Assembly (NCBI RefSeq): GCF_000968375.1
Contig: NZ_CP009933.1
Span: forward strand, 1,488,001 to 1,552,000
DNA length: 64,000 nt
Origin: Clostridium scatologenes
GTDB taxonomy: Bacteria > Bacillota > Clostridia > Clostridiales > Clostridiaceae
Direction of reading: 5' to 3'
Shown here: one piece after another, positions 34,402 to 42,335 of the stretch
Numbering within the stretch: position 1 is the stretch's first letter
How the letters are laid out: every line of letters begins with the position of its first letter
Notes under the pieces: model-generated
The model's input: the letters and a program-made list of their open reading frames with translations, nothing else
Told to the model about the DNA's origin: nothing
Database searches by the model: none
Program-made: the position numbers and the translations under genes

Positions 34402-35103
34402 ATGTATAGTACAACCAGTAAAGATGAAGTAGTTATAAAATTGGTGGGTAAGTTATCTTTAGAGTTTCCAGATATAGATCAGTTAAAAGCAAGGAATGTG
34501 GTAGAAGAAGTATTATACAAGTACAATATTGAGCCAACTGAGACAGCTCTTACCATAAGTGATATAGAAGAAAAGATGCAGATATATTTAGCCAGTAAAA
34601 AGTTAGATGGAATAAGCAAAAATACTCTTAAAAATTATAGATACCAATTATTAATATTTGCAGGCCATTTAATAAAACCATTAGCAAGTATTACTACTAT
34701 GGACTTAAGAATGTACTTGGCTGCAAGATGCAAAGGGCTTAAACCAAGTAGCATAAATGGGCAAATATCAGTCTTAAAAAGTTTCTTTGGGTGGTTATAT
34801 TACGAAGAAAGGAATATAAAAATGGAATATGAATATAGTCTTACTTTAATAGATGTGGATAAAATATTAGCGGATGATATGGTTACAATCTTGAGTAGAC
34901 TAAGAAAAGATATTGAAATTGAACTTACTGATTCACTATACAATACTTATTATTTTAATAACAAATATTGTATTTCATTTAACTATGCACAAATTTATCA
35001 TCTAAGTGTAAAGACAGATTCATTATCTTTATTAGGTCAAGTTCTAAAGAGTGTAGGTGATTCATTAGAACTTCTTGGATACAAAATAAATGGGGTGTTA
35101 TAG
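34402..35103 (+). CDS. N-terminal half of a tyrosine recombinase, fused in frame to the next gene
   Basis: Residues 1-136 form the N-terminal part of a phage tyrosine recombinase: an arm-like region, then the core-binding domain (TISDIEEKMQIYLASKKLDG, SKNTLKNYRYQLLIFAGHL, KPSSINGQISVLKSFFGWLY). At 34809 recombinase similarity ends after YYEE and the frame runs on through RNIKMEY into an unrelated 93-residue gene that has its own start. No catalytic residue is present. The catalytic half lies 1.3 kb upstream. GAGGAGG precedes the ATG, with a small hairpin (TTGCC/GGCAA at 34369-34384) just before it. Confidence 0.75.
   Translation: MYSTTSKDEVVIKLVGKLSLEFPDIDQLKARNVVEEVLYKYNIEPTETALTISDIEEKMQIYLASKKLDGISKNTLKNYRYQLLIFAGHLIKPLASITTMDLRMYLAARCKGLKPSSINGQISVLKSFFGWLYYEERNIKMEYEYSLTLIDVDKILADDMVTILSRLRKDIEIELTDSLYNTYYFNNKYCISFNYAQIYHLSVKTDSLSLLGQVLKSVGDSLELLGYKINGVL
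34822..35103 (+). CDS. Phage protein of unknown function (93 residues)
   Basis: ATG 34822 has its own ribosome site (AAAGGA, 34808-34813) and starts MEYEYSLTLIDVDKILADDM. I take it as a separate gene although it is in frame with the recombinase N-half. Removing the 1,896-bp element would place it about 30 bases behind the stop at 32893, in a normal operon. No family is recognised. Confidence 0.55.
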   Translation: MEYEYSLTLIDVDKILADDMVTILSRLRKDIEIELTDSLYNTYYFNNKYCISFNYAQIYHLSVKTDSLSLLGQVLKSVGDSLELLGYKINGVL

Positions 35104-35105
35104 AC

Positions 35106-35351
35106 ATGGAGTTTAAATTTGAGATAGAAATAGAATCAAGTAAATTAACATTAGATAAATATTTTAAGATAGTAATGAAAATGAGAGAATATACAAAAGA
35201 GAAAGTTACGTATATGGATGGTAATGATTATATATTTACAAGCTTTGGGCTTTGGTATTATTCTGGAGATTCTAAGATTGAACCTTGTATTACTTTATAC
35301 TGTAATGATAATAAAGATTTATTAGTTAATTTAATTAAAAATTATATTTAA
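35106..35351 (+). CDS. Phage protein of unknown function (81 residues)
   Basis: MEFKFEIEIESSKLTLDKYF begins 3 bases after the previous stop. It is alpha/beta with FTSFGLWYYSGDSKIEP in the middle. No domain is recognised. Confidence 0.6.
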   Translation: MEFKFEIEIESSKLTLDKYFKIVMKMREYTKEKVTYMDGNDYIFTSFGLWYYSGDSKIEPCITLYCNDNKDLLVNLIKNYI

Positions 35352-35363
35352 CAATAAGTAATT

Positions 35364-35390
35364 CGCAATACAAAGATATTGCGAAGGAGG
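35364..35390 (+). promoter_or_regulatory. Hairpin leader repeated before two genes (copy 2)
   Basis: CGCAATA and TATTGCG are perfect 7-bp arms around CAAAGA, directly followed by AAGGAGG and the start of the zinc-ribbon gene. It is the better-formed copy of the leader at 34080. Confidence 0.55.
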
Positions 35391-35397
35391 TAAGCTA

Positions 35398-35559
35398 ATG
35401 AAATATTCATGTTATGGGTGTAAACATGCACCGTACAAAAGAGAATATCCATGTACTACATGTGGTAAGTATGTGTTAGCTAAAGATGGTGAAGGCACTG
35501 TTTATGTATGTAATAACTGGACACCTAAGGAAAGTAATGTCGATAGAATTGGAAATTGA
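35398..35559 (+). CDS. Small zinc-ribbon phage protein
   Basis: The 53-residue protein reads MKYSCYGCKHAPYKREYPCT and TCGKYVLA: two CxxC pairs, a treble-clef-like zinc ribbon. Such proteins probably bind DNA or partners. The leader hairpin and AAGGAGG precede it. Confidence 0.65.
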   Translation: MKYSCYGCKHAPYKREYPCTTCGKYVLAKDGEGTVYVCNNWTPKESNVDRIGN

Positions 35560-35573
35560 TTTACATTGCAATA

Positions 35574-35640
35574 GGAGGTATAAACCAGTTGGCAGGTTGC
35601 TACTTTAAGTAGTTTGGTGGTTCAAATCCACTTATCTCCT
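35574..35640 (+). tRNA. Shortened tRNA-like element (degenerate tRNA)
   Basis: A 7-bp acceptor stem (GGAGGTA with TATCTCC, one G-U pair), T8 A9, D arm AACC-AGTTGGCA-GGTT and T arm GGTGG-TTCAAAT-CCACT are all well formed. The anticodon arm is too short: GCTA, loop CTTTAAG, TAGT, then only two bases of variable loop, about 6 bases fewer than normal. The loop would present UUA (a UAA-reading anticodon). No CCA is encoded. It is either a degraded phage tRNA or a tRNA-like structure with another role. Confidence 0.5.
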
Positions 35641-35674
35641 GCAACAAAGATTAAAAAGGAAGTGATTATATAAA

Positions 35675-35968
35675 ATGCAAATAAATGAAAATTTTAAAAT
35701 TGAGGCTATAGATGATAGAAACATATGTATTTTAAAAAAGCAATCAGCAGTAAGTGAAGATGAAAAATGGAAGAGGATAGGTTATTACTCAACACCTCAG
35801 GGAGCCTTAAAAGGAATTGTAAATAAAGAAATAATAGGTACAGGCCTAAAAGATTTTAAAACAGTATGTAATAAAATTGAGGAACTGTATAAGTATATTA
35901 ATTCCCTTGATATACAACTTACAAAAGAAGATAAATCAGAGGACATGCTAGACTTTTTAGGTGAGTGA
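35675..35968 (+). CDS. Phage protein of unknown function (97 residues)
   Basis: The protein reads MQINENFKIEAIDDRNICIL with WKRIGYYSTPQGALKGIVNK in the middle, resembling small phage proteins such as DUF5405, though I am not sure of that. GGAAGTG is the ribosome site. It is soluble. Confidence 0.6.
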   Translation: MQINENFKIEAIDDRNICILKKQSAVSEDEKWKRIGYYSTPQGALKGIVNKEIIGTGLKDFKTVCNKIEELYKYINSLDIQLTKEDKSEDMLDFLGE

Positions 35969-35985
35969 AAGGAGAATAGTAAAAA

Positions 35986-36285
35986 GTGAACTTAATGATA
36001 TTAAATAAAAATGAAAAGCTTGGTTGTGACAATATTAATAGTAGTTTCAAAGATTTATTTAAAAAGCTCAAAGAAGAAGTTAATGAATTAGAGAAAGAAG
36101 TAGAAAAAGAAGATAAGGTCAATATGGCTGCAGAAACTTTAGATGTAATTCAAATGTGTATTGCTTTATTACTAAAATTATTCATGAGTGGAATTAATAT
36201 TGAAAATTCTGTTCATAAACACAATAAGAAGTTAACAAATAGAAATTGGAAACCAAGAGCTATTATAAAAATTAGTATAAAGTAG
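35986..36285 (+). CDS. MazG-like NTP pyrophosphohydrolase-type protein
   Basis: The 99-residue helical protein has KLKEEVNELEKEVEKEDKVN and MAAETLDVIQMCIALLLKL, the EExxE and ExxD pattern of MazG-like all-alpha pyrophosphatases. Phage MazG proteins hydrolyse nucleotides or lower ppGpp. It starts at GTG 35986 after AAAGGAG; an ATG three codons later is possible. Confidence 0.6.
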   Translation: MNLMILNKNEKLGCDNINSSFKDLFKKLKEEVNELEKEVEKEDKVNMAAETLDVIQMCIALLLKLFMSGINIENSVHKHNKKLTNRNWKPRAIIKISIK

Positions 36286-36295
36286 GAGGGTAAAA

Positions 36296-37423
36296 ATGAA
36301 TAAAAGGGATTTAGCAGACATAAGAAAAGAATTTAAACTAGGAGCTTATATGCTTCCTATAAAAGAAGTATATAGTGTTTATTTGAAAAAAGATAATGGA
36401 GAAATCATAGCAAAAGAATTAAACATTTTTGAAAGAATGGACACTGAAAAGGAAGAGCTTTACCTAGAAAATTTTAAGAAGATATTAACTGGTACCTTGG
36501 ATTCCAAAATATTTGAACTGAATTTTAAAAATAAAGATACTCAGGATATTTTGTACAAAGCTTTAAATGATACAGGCAGTATAAATATTTATGCAGATAA
36601 AATAGTGAATATGATATCTGAAAATTATACTTATGACACTGACGTTGTTATAAACTTTATAAAAGCAGAGTACTACAAGGCTAAGAAAAAAGATGAAGAA
36701 AAGGAAGATGATTTTGTACAAGCATATGACCTTATATTATGCACTGTAAATAAGGTAGACTTACCAAAGAAAGCCTTAAAACTTGACTATTCAGATTTAA
36801 CCTTTAAACCAAACTCAGCATTAGATATGATGATAAATTTAAAATCTCCATTAGATGGTTTTATGTTTCCAAGTTTCAGTAATGGCTATGTGGATGCAGA
36901 TAAAATAATGTATTACTCTTCAAAATCAAAATGGCTTAATAATGTTTTTGTAGAAGAGGTGCTTGGATGCAAAATTAAAGCTACTGCAGCAGAAGAAAAG
37001 CAAATATTTGACGCAATACTAAATACTGTTATTGGTGATAGGATTAGACCTGAAATTATACAAGAAATATATGAAAATATAATGGAAACACTAGAGGATT
37101 GGGATGATGAAGAAAATAAACCAAGCATTAATATGGGGAGGCTTAAAAACATTCTAGAATTTTCTGGGTTAAGTACAGAAAAAGTTAAAAGTGCTTTTGA
37201 AGAATTATGTGGAAGTGATTATGAGTTTAGAATTATGAATATAATTCCTGATATGTACAGTAAATCCATAAAGATTGAAAATGAATATGCAAGTATATCA
37301 ATTGAACCTAAAAAGCTTAATACAGTAAAACAAATAATATCACAAAACGGTAGGAAGTGCCTGGTATTAGAATTAAATGAAGATGTTCAGATAAACGGAT
37401 TTATGCTAGAAAGTGAATCCTAA
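36296..37423 (+). CDS. DUF4317 family protein
   Basis: The 375-residue protein matches the DUF4317 family of clostridia: MNKRDLADIRKEFKL at the start, LENFKKILTGTLDSKIFEL near residue 60 and a C-terminal DUF-typical GRKCLVLELNEDVQINGFML. Its function is unknown. In this prophage it lies between the MazG-like gene and the primase-helicase, which hints at a role in replication. AGGAGGG precedes the ATG. Confidence 0.65.
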   Translation: MNKRDLADIRKEFKLGAYMLPIKEVYSVYLKKDNGEIIAKELNIFERMDTEKEELYLENFKKILTGTLDSKIFELNFKNKDTQDILYKALNDTGSINIYADKIVNMISENYTYDTDVVINFIKAEYYKAKKKDEEKEDDFVQAYDLILCTVNKVDLPKKALKLDYSDLTFKPNSALDMMINLKSPLDGFMFPSFSNGYVDADKIMYYSSKSKWLNNVFVEEVLGCKIKATAAEEKQIFDAILNTVIGDRIRPEIIQEIYENIMETLEDWDDEENKPSINMGRLKNILEFSGLSTEKVKSAFEELCGSDYEFRIMNIIPDMYSKSIKIENEYASISIEPKKLNTVKQIISQNGRKCLVLELNEDVQINGFMLESES

Positions 37424-37456
37424 AAAATATAATTTTGTAAGCAAGGAGGTGGTAAT

Positions 37457-39889
37457 TTGGAATATAAAGCAGAAAATAAGAGACCTGTCAAAATAAAATA
37501 TGATGGATCTATAACTCTTGCCACCGGAAAAAGTAGACATGAAAAACATTGGAAAAATAAGAACATGCTCTATTCTGAGCTAGTTGAAAAGTTAAGTAAT
37601 ACAACAAGAACTCCTGAAACTTATGTTGAATATAAGAAAATGCCTAAAAGTGAAAGAGATAGAATTAAGGATGTTGGTGGATTTGTAGGAGGTTCATTAA
37701 AGAACGGTCGTAGAAAAGCTGAGAACGTTGCTAATAGAACTTTATTAACTCTAGACCTAGACTATGTTAATGGAGATATATGGTCCAGTATAGAACTATT
37801 ATGGGACTTTGGATGCCTTATGTATTCAACTCATACACATGCACCAGATAATCAGAGATTAAGACTTATAATTCCACTATCGAGACCAGTTCTTCCAGAT
37901 GAATATCAGGCTATAGCAAGAATGGTAGCTAATGATTTAGGAATAGACCAGTTTGACGATACAACTTACGAACCATGTAGATTAATGTATTGGCCAAGCA
38001 CATCAAGTAATGGAGAATATGTATTTAAGGTGCAAGACCTAAAGTGGCTGGATCCAGATGAAGTATTAACAAGGTATACATTTGGATGGCAGGATGTAAG
38101 TTATTGGCCAGAAAGTTCAAGAGCTAGGGCAAAAATAAATACTGCTATTAAAAAGCAAGAGGACCCACTAGAAAAGAAAGGTGTTATAGGTGCTTTCTGT
38201 AGAACCTACACAATAACTGAAGTAATAGAAGAACTTTTAAAAGATGTTTATGTACCTGGTGCAGATGATACCAGGTACACATATGCGGAAGGAAGTACCA
38301 CAGGTGGAGTTGTAATTTATGAAGATAAGTTTTCATATTCACACCATGGTACTGATCCAACAAGTGGGATACTGTGTAATGCTTTTGACTTAGTAAGAAT
38401 TCATAAATTTGGTGCCTTAGATGATGATGCAAAAGAAGATACTCCGGTTAATAGATTACCATCTTTTACTAGAATGTCAGAGTTTGCTGCAAATGATGAA
38501 AAAGTAATCCAGACTTTAGGTAAAGAACGTATGGAGAAAGCTCAAGAGGACTTTGACACAATTATACCGGATGAAGAAATAGACACTGAATGGGTAAAGG
38601 ATTTAGTTTATACAGAACAAGGAAAGCTAAGAAGTACCATAAGTAACTTTCTTTTAATTATTGAAAATGAACCACTGCTTAAAGGTAGAATTGCTTATAA
38701 TGAATTTTCAAATAGAGCCGTAGTTACTAATCAACTTCCTTGGAGAAATAAAAATAATAAGGCTGATTGGAATGATACTGATGATAGTGGGCTTAGAGAA
38801 TTTATAGAAAAGTATTACAAAATAAGTTCTACTGCAAAATGTGCTGATGCATTAGCTTTAAGTTTTGAAAATCATTCAATACATCCAGTAAAGGAGTACC
38901 TAAATAATTTGTTTTGGGATGGCATTAAAAGGATTGATACCTTACTTATAGATTACTTAGGCGCTGAGGACAACAATTATGTAAGGACAGTTACAAGAAA
39001 AATATTAGTTGCTGCAGTAGCAAGAGTTTTCGTTCCCGGAATTAAGTTCGATAACATGCCTGTCTTAAGTGGTCCTCAGGGAATAGGTAAAAGTACTATT
39101 ATAAAAAAACTAGGTAAAGATTGGTACAGTGATAGTTTAACAACAGTAAGTGGTAAAGAGGCCTATGAACAACTACAGGGTGTGTGGCTTTTGGAAATGG
39201 GAGAAATGATGGCCACTAAGAAAGCTGATATTGAAGCTACCAAACAATTTTTATCTAAGCAGGAAGATATTTATAGAGTTGCTTATGGAAGAAGGACAAG
39301 TAGATTCCCACGTCAGTGTGTTTTCATTGGAACTACTAACGATAGGGAGTTCCTAAGAGATAAGACAGGTAATAGAAGATTCTGGCCCGTAGATGTAGGA
39401 GTAGCAACTCAGAGCAAAAATGTATTTAAGGACCTAACAGATTATGAAATTGACCAAGTATGGGCAGAAGCCGTTATGTTATGGAATGACAAAGAACCTC
39501 TATATTTAAGTAAAGATGAATTGAAGGAGGCTGAAAAGCAACAGGAGGCTCATAGTGAAGAAAGCGCAAAGGCTGGATTAATAGAGGAATATCTCAATAG
39601 ATCTATTACCGATAATTGGTATAGTTTAGGGTTATCAGAAAGAAGAAACTATATTCATGGTTCAGATTTTGGAGACCTTCCAGAAGGTAATATATTGCGA
39701 AGCAAAACTTGTGTTATGGAAATATGGTGTGAACTTTTTAATGGCGATCCTAAGAGTCTTACACCTATACAATCACGCGAAATTAATGATATTCTTAAAG
39801 GTTTAAAAGGATGGGAGAAAAATATTGCACCCTTAAGCTTTGGAAAAATTTATGGAAAACAAAGGGCATACACGCGGAAACAAAATTAA
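37457..39889 (+). CDS. Phage primase-helicase (PrimPol/VapE-type)
   Basis: The 810-residue protein combines an N-terminal PrimPol-like region (TLLTLDLDYVNGD near residue 95, STHTHAPDNQRLRLIIPLSR near 118) and a C-terminal virulence-associated-E/superfamily 3-like helicase with Walker A GPQGIGKSTIIKKL near 538 and LLEMGEMM near 575. It should prime and unwind phage DNA. It starts at TTG after AAGGAGGTGG. The GTTTCC repeat array begins in its last codons, as expected if it acts at an adjoining origin. Confidence 0.85.
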   Translation: MEYKAENKRPVKIKYDGSITLATGKSRHEKHWKNKNMLYSELVEKLSNTTRTPETYVEYKKMPKSERDRIKDVGGFVGGSLKNGRRKAENVANRTLLTLDLDYVNGDIWSSIELLWDFGCLMYSTHTHAPDNQRLRLIIPLSRPVLPDEYQAIARMVANDLGIDQFDDTTYEPCRLMYWPSTSSNGEYVFKVQDLKWLDPDEVLTRYTFGWQDVSYWPESSRARAKINTAIKKQEDPLEKKGVIGAFCRTYTITEVIEELLKDVYVPGADDTRYTYAEGSTTGGVVIYEDKFSYSHHGTDPTSGILCNAFDLVRIHKFGALDDDAKEDTPVNRLPSFTRMSEFAANDEKVIQTLGKERMEKAQEDFDTIIPDEEIDTEWVKDLVYTEQGKLRSTISNFLLIIENEPLLKGRIAYNEFSNRAVVTNQLPWRNKNNKADWNDTDDSGLREFIEKYYKISSTAKCADALALSFENHSIHPVKEYLNNLFWDGIKRIDTLLIDYLGAEDNNYVRTVTRKILVAAVARVFVPGIKFDNMPVLSGPQGIGKSTIIKKLGKDWYSDSLTTVSGKEAYEQLQGVWLLEMGEMMATKKADIEATKQFLSKQEDIYRVAYGRRTSRFPRQCVFIGTTNDREFLRDKTGNRRFWPVDVGVATQSKNVFKDLTDYEIDQVWAEAVMLWNDKEPLYLSKDELKEAEKQQEAHSEESAKAGLIEEYLNRSITDNWYSLGLSERRNYIHGSDFGDLPEGNILRSKTCVMEIWCELFNGDPKSLTPIQSREINDILKGLKGWEKNIAPLSFGKIYGKQRAYTRKQN

Positions 39890-40143
39890 AAATTAGGTAA
39901 AAAAAGTGTTTCCGTATTAAATTAACAAGGTGGAAACAATTGAAACAAAAAAATACGTACTGTTTCCACTTTTGTTTCCACATGAAAGCTATATACTTCA
40001 ATGGTTTTAATACTATTGGAAACAACGGAAACAAAAAATATTATATAAGTATTATTTATATAATTAGGCATATACGTATATACACATACACGCCTAAACA
40101 CACGTATACACATATATAAGGAAAAATTGTTTCCATTGTTTCC
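39876..40143. repeat. GGAAAC/GTTTCC repeat array, candidate replication origin
   Basis: Nine copies of GGAAAC or its complement lie within 268 bases: plus orientation at 39876, 39932, 40018 and 40027, minus at 39908, 39962, 39974, 40129 and 40138. Most extend to GGAAACAA/TTGTTTCC. Between them is a very AT-rich tract (40034-40065) and the palindrome TATACGTATA. Iterons beside an unwinding tract, directly behind the primase-helicase gene, suggest the phage origin. A repressor operator array is the alternative. Confidence 0.6.
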
Positions 40144-40166
40144 ATTTAAAAATAGAAGGTGATTTA

Positions 40167-40451
40167 ATGTTAGAAAGTGTTATTGAAAGAAAACTGAAAA
40201 AACAAATTGAGTTGATTGGTGGTAAAGCTTTAAAGTTTGTTAGTCCAGGAGTGTCAGGAGTGCCAGATAGGATTGTTCTTTTACCACAAGGAAAGATTAT
40301 TTTTGTAGAACTTAAAGCACCAGGTAAAAAAAGAAGAAAGCTTCAAGAATATAGAACAAAAGAATTACAGACTTTAGGTTTTAGAGTTGAGTGTATAGAT
40401 TCCTTTGAAAGTATTAATAAATTTATAGGTGGTTTGAAAAATGAAATTTAA
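40167..40451 (+). CDS. VRR-NUC domain nuclease
   Basis: The 94-residue protein is a single VRR-NUC domain: SVIERKLKKQIELIGGKALK, GVSGVPDRIVLLPQG (Asp of the PD motif) and IIFVELKAPGKK (Glu-Xxx-Lys). These PD-(D/E)XK nucleases accompany SNF2-type helicases in many phages and may cut branched DNA. AGAAGGTG precedes the ATG. It overlaps the helicase start by 11 bases. Confidence 0.9.
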   Translation: MLESVIERKLKKQIELIGGKALKFVSPGVSGVPDRIVLLPQGKIIFVELKAPGKKRRKLQEYRTKELQTLGFRVECIDSFESINKFIGGLKNEI

Positions 40452-41805
40452 ACCTTGGAACTATCAAGAATATGCAATTAATCACATGATAGATCATGAA
40501 GCTTCAGGATTATTCCTAGATATGGGTATGGGAAAAACAGTTAGTACCTTAACTGCAGTAGATGAGTTATTATTTTTAGGTTTAGTTTATAAAGTTTTAG
40601 TTATAGCACCTTTAAGAGTAGCAGAAGATACATGGAGTACTGAAGTTGAAAAATGGGACCATCTGAAACACTTAAAAATATCAAAAATCTTAGGAACTAA
40701 AAAAGATAGAGAAAGAGCTTTAATGAAAAACGCTGATATCTATGTTACTAATAGAGAGAATGTTGATTGGTTAGTTAATGAATGTTTTGGTAAGTGGATG
40801 TTTGATATGGTTGTTATAGATGAATTAAGTTCTTTTAAAAGTTCTAAAGCCAAAAGGTTCAGGTCTTTGAGAAAAGTAAGACCTTACTTTAAAAGAATAG
40901 TAGGACTTACTGGAACACCAGCACCTAATAGTCTAATTGATTTATGGCCACAAATTTATTTACTTGATGGTGGTAAAAGATTAGGAAAAACAATAGGTAG
41001 TTATAGAGAACAATACTTTACCCCAGGCAATAGAAATCAGTTTGTAGTATATAACTGGAATTTAAAAGAAGGTGCGGCAGAAGCAATTGAAAATAAAATA
41101 TCAGACATTTGTGTTTCCATGAAAGCGAAGGATTATTTGAACTTACCTGAAAGAATAGACAATCTTATAGAAATTAATTTGCCTGAAACTGCAATAAAAA
41201 AATATAAAGAGTTAGAAAAAGATCTTGTTTTAGAACTTGATAAAAATGACATAACAGCAGCAAATGCAGCAGTACTTACAAACAAATTATTGCAAATGTC
41301 TAATGGAGCTATCTATTCAGAAAATCATGATGTTGTGGAAATTCATGAAGAAAAATTAAAAGCTTTACTAGAAATCATTGAAGCATCAAATGGAAAACCA
41401 GTTTTAGTATTTTATAGTTTTAAACATGATTTTGATAGAATAGTTGATTTTCTAAAGTCTAAGAAATTAAAAGCAGTAGGGTTAAAGGATTCAAAAGATA
41501 TTAAGAAATGGAATAATGGAGAAATACCAATACTTTTAATACATCCGGCTTCAGCAGGACATGGTTTAAATCTTCAGTATGGTGGAAATATTGTTGTTTG
41601 GTTTGGACTTACTTGGAGCTTAGAACTTTATCAACAGGCAAATGCAAGATTATATAGGCAAGGGCAAAAGGAAACTGTAATTATAAATCATATAATTGCA
41701 AAAGGAACAGTTGACGAAGATGTTATGAAAGCCTTAGGAAATAAGGAAGTAAATCAAAATATATTACTTGAGGCTGTAAAAGCTAGAATTAAAAATATAA
41801 AGTAG
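40441..41805 (+). CDS. SNF2-family DNA helicase/translocase
   Basis: The 454-residue protein has Walker A GLFLDMGMGKTVSTL near residue 24, the DEAH-box equivalent VVIDELSSFKSSKAKRF near 122, TGTPAPNSLIDLWPQ near 158 and the C-terminal QANARLYRQGQKE motif near 398. Such phage SNF2 proteins act with the VRR-NUC nuclease in replication or recombination. Confidence 0.92.
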   Translation: MKFKPWNYQEYAINHMIDHEASGLFLDMGMGKTVSTLTAVDELLFLGLVYKVLVIAPLRVAEDTWSTEVEKWDHLKHLKISKILGTKKDRERALMKNADIYVTNRENVDWLVNECFGKWMFDMVVIDELSSFKSSKAKRFRSLRKVRPYFKRIVGLTGTPAPNSLIDLWPQIYLLDGGKRLGKTIGSYREQYFTPGNRNQFVVYNWNLKEGAAEAIENKISDICVSMKAKDYLNLPERIDNLIEINLPETAIKKYKELEKDLVLELDKNDITAANAAVLTNKLLQMSNGAIYSENHDVVEIHEEKLKALLEIIEASNGKPVLVFYSFKHDFDRIVDFLKSKKLKAVGLKDSKDIKKWNNGEIPILLIHPASAGHGLNLQYGGNIVVWFGLTWSLELYQQANARLYRQGQKETVIINHIIAKGTVDEDVMKALGNKEVNQNILLEAVKARIKNIK

Positions 41806-41814
41806 GTGAGATAT

Positions 41815-42249
41815 TTGACTAAAGAAGAACTATCAAAGTTAAGAACAATTTCGAAAGAAATAGAACAAATTAAAAGAGAATTAGAAAATATTGAACCTGA
41901 ATATGTAAAAGATTCTGTAACTGGATCAAGTGTACATTATCCTTATACAAAGCATAGTATCAATATAGAGGGATATGATATTAAAAATTATGAACGTAAG
42001 GTTCAAAGAATACAAAACAGATTACATCGTAAAGTCACTGAACTTATAGAAGAAAAAGATATATTAACAGAATATATTTATAATTTAGATGATAGTGACT
42101 TAAGACAGATACTTATGTATAGATATATAAATGGTCTACCTTGGAAAGAGATAGGAGAAAATATGGGATATGGTACAAGCACAATTAGATTAAAGCATTC
42201 TAAATTTTTGAAAAGTTTAGCACCCATTAGCACATTGGAAGATGTATAA
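41815..42249 (+). CDS. RinA/ArpU-like phage transcriptional regulator
   Basis: The 144-residue protein has an N-terminal coiled coil and a C-terminal sigma-region-4-like helix-turn-helix (LMYRYINGLPWKEIGENMGY and GTSTIRLKHSKFL). It is the last gene of the replication module before a terminator and the packaging genes, the position of late activators of the RinA/ArpU type. TTG 41815, after AGGTGAG, is preferred to GTG 41806. Confidence 0.65.
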   Translation: MTKEELSKLRTISKEIEQIKRELENIEPEYVKDSVTGSSVHYPYTKHSINIEGYDIKNYERKVQRIQNRLHRKVTELIEEKDILTEYIYNLDDSDLRQILMYRYINGLPWKEIGENMGYGTSTIRLKHSKFLKSLAPISTLEDV

Positions 42250-42276
42250 TGTTAATAAGTAATAATATGATTAAAC

Positions 42277-42314
42277 AAAGAAGCATTTAGGAAAATCTGA
42301 GTGCTTCTTTTATT
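42277..42314 (+). terminator. Terminator of the early/replication operon
   Basis: AAAGAAGCA and TGCTTCTTT pair over a 16-base loop and end in TTTATTT. Confidence 0.75.
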
Positions 42315-42335
42315 TATGGTAATGAGGTGTGATAT

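Larger units (their letters stand above)
32906..34808 (+). mobile_element. Candidate mini-element splitting its own recombinase gene
   Basis: ACGAAGA occurs at 32906-32912 and 34802-34808, at the two broken ends of one tyrosine recombinase gene. The repeat-to-repeat distance is 1,896 bp (a multiple of 3). Circularised, the last codons of the N-terminal half (YYEE) join TATATACCTAAAAATCC of the catalytic half in frame, giving a 331-residue enzyme. Between the halves are three small genes. A 7-bp repeat fits the overlap region of tyrosine recombinases. The alternative is an old duplication-deletion rearrangement that produced the same order. Confidence 0.55.

Noticed and set aside
39876..40143. 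GTTTCC repeats as a CRISPR array
   Set aside because: Repeat units are only 6-8 bp, occur in both orientations and have irregular spacing, with no long identical repeats or constant spacers.
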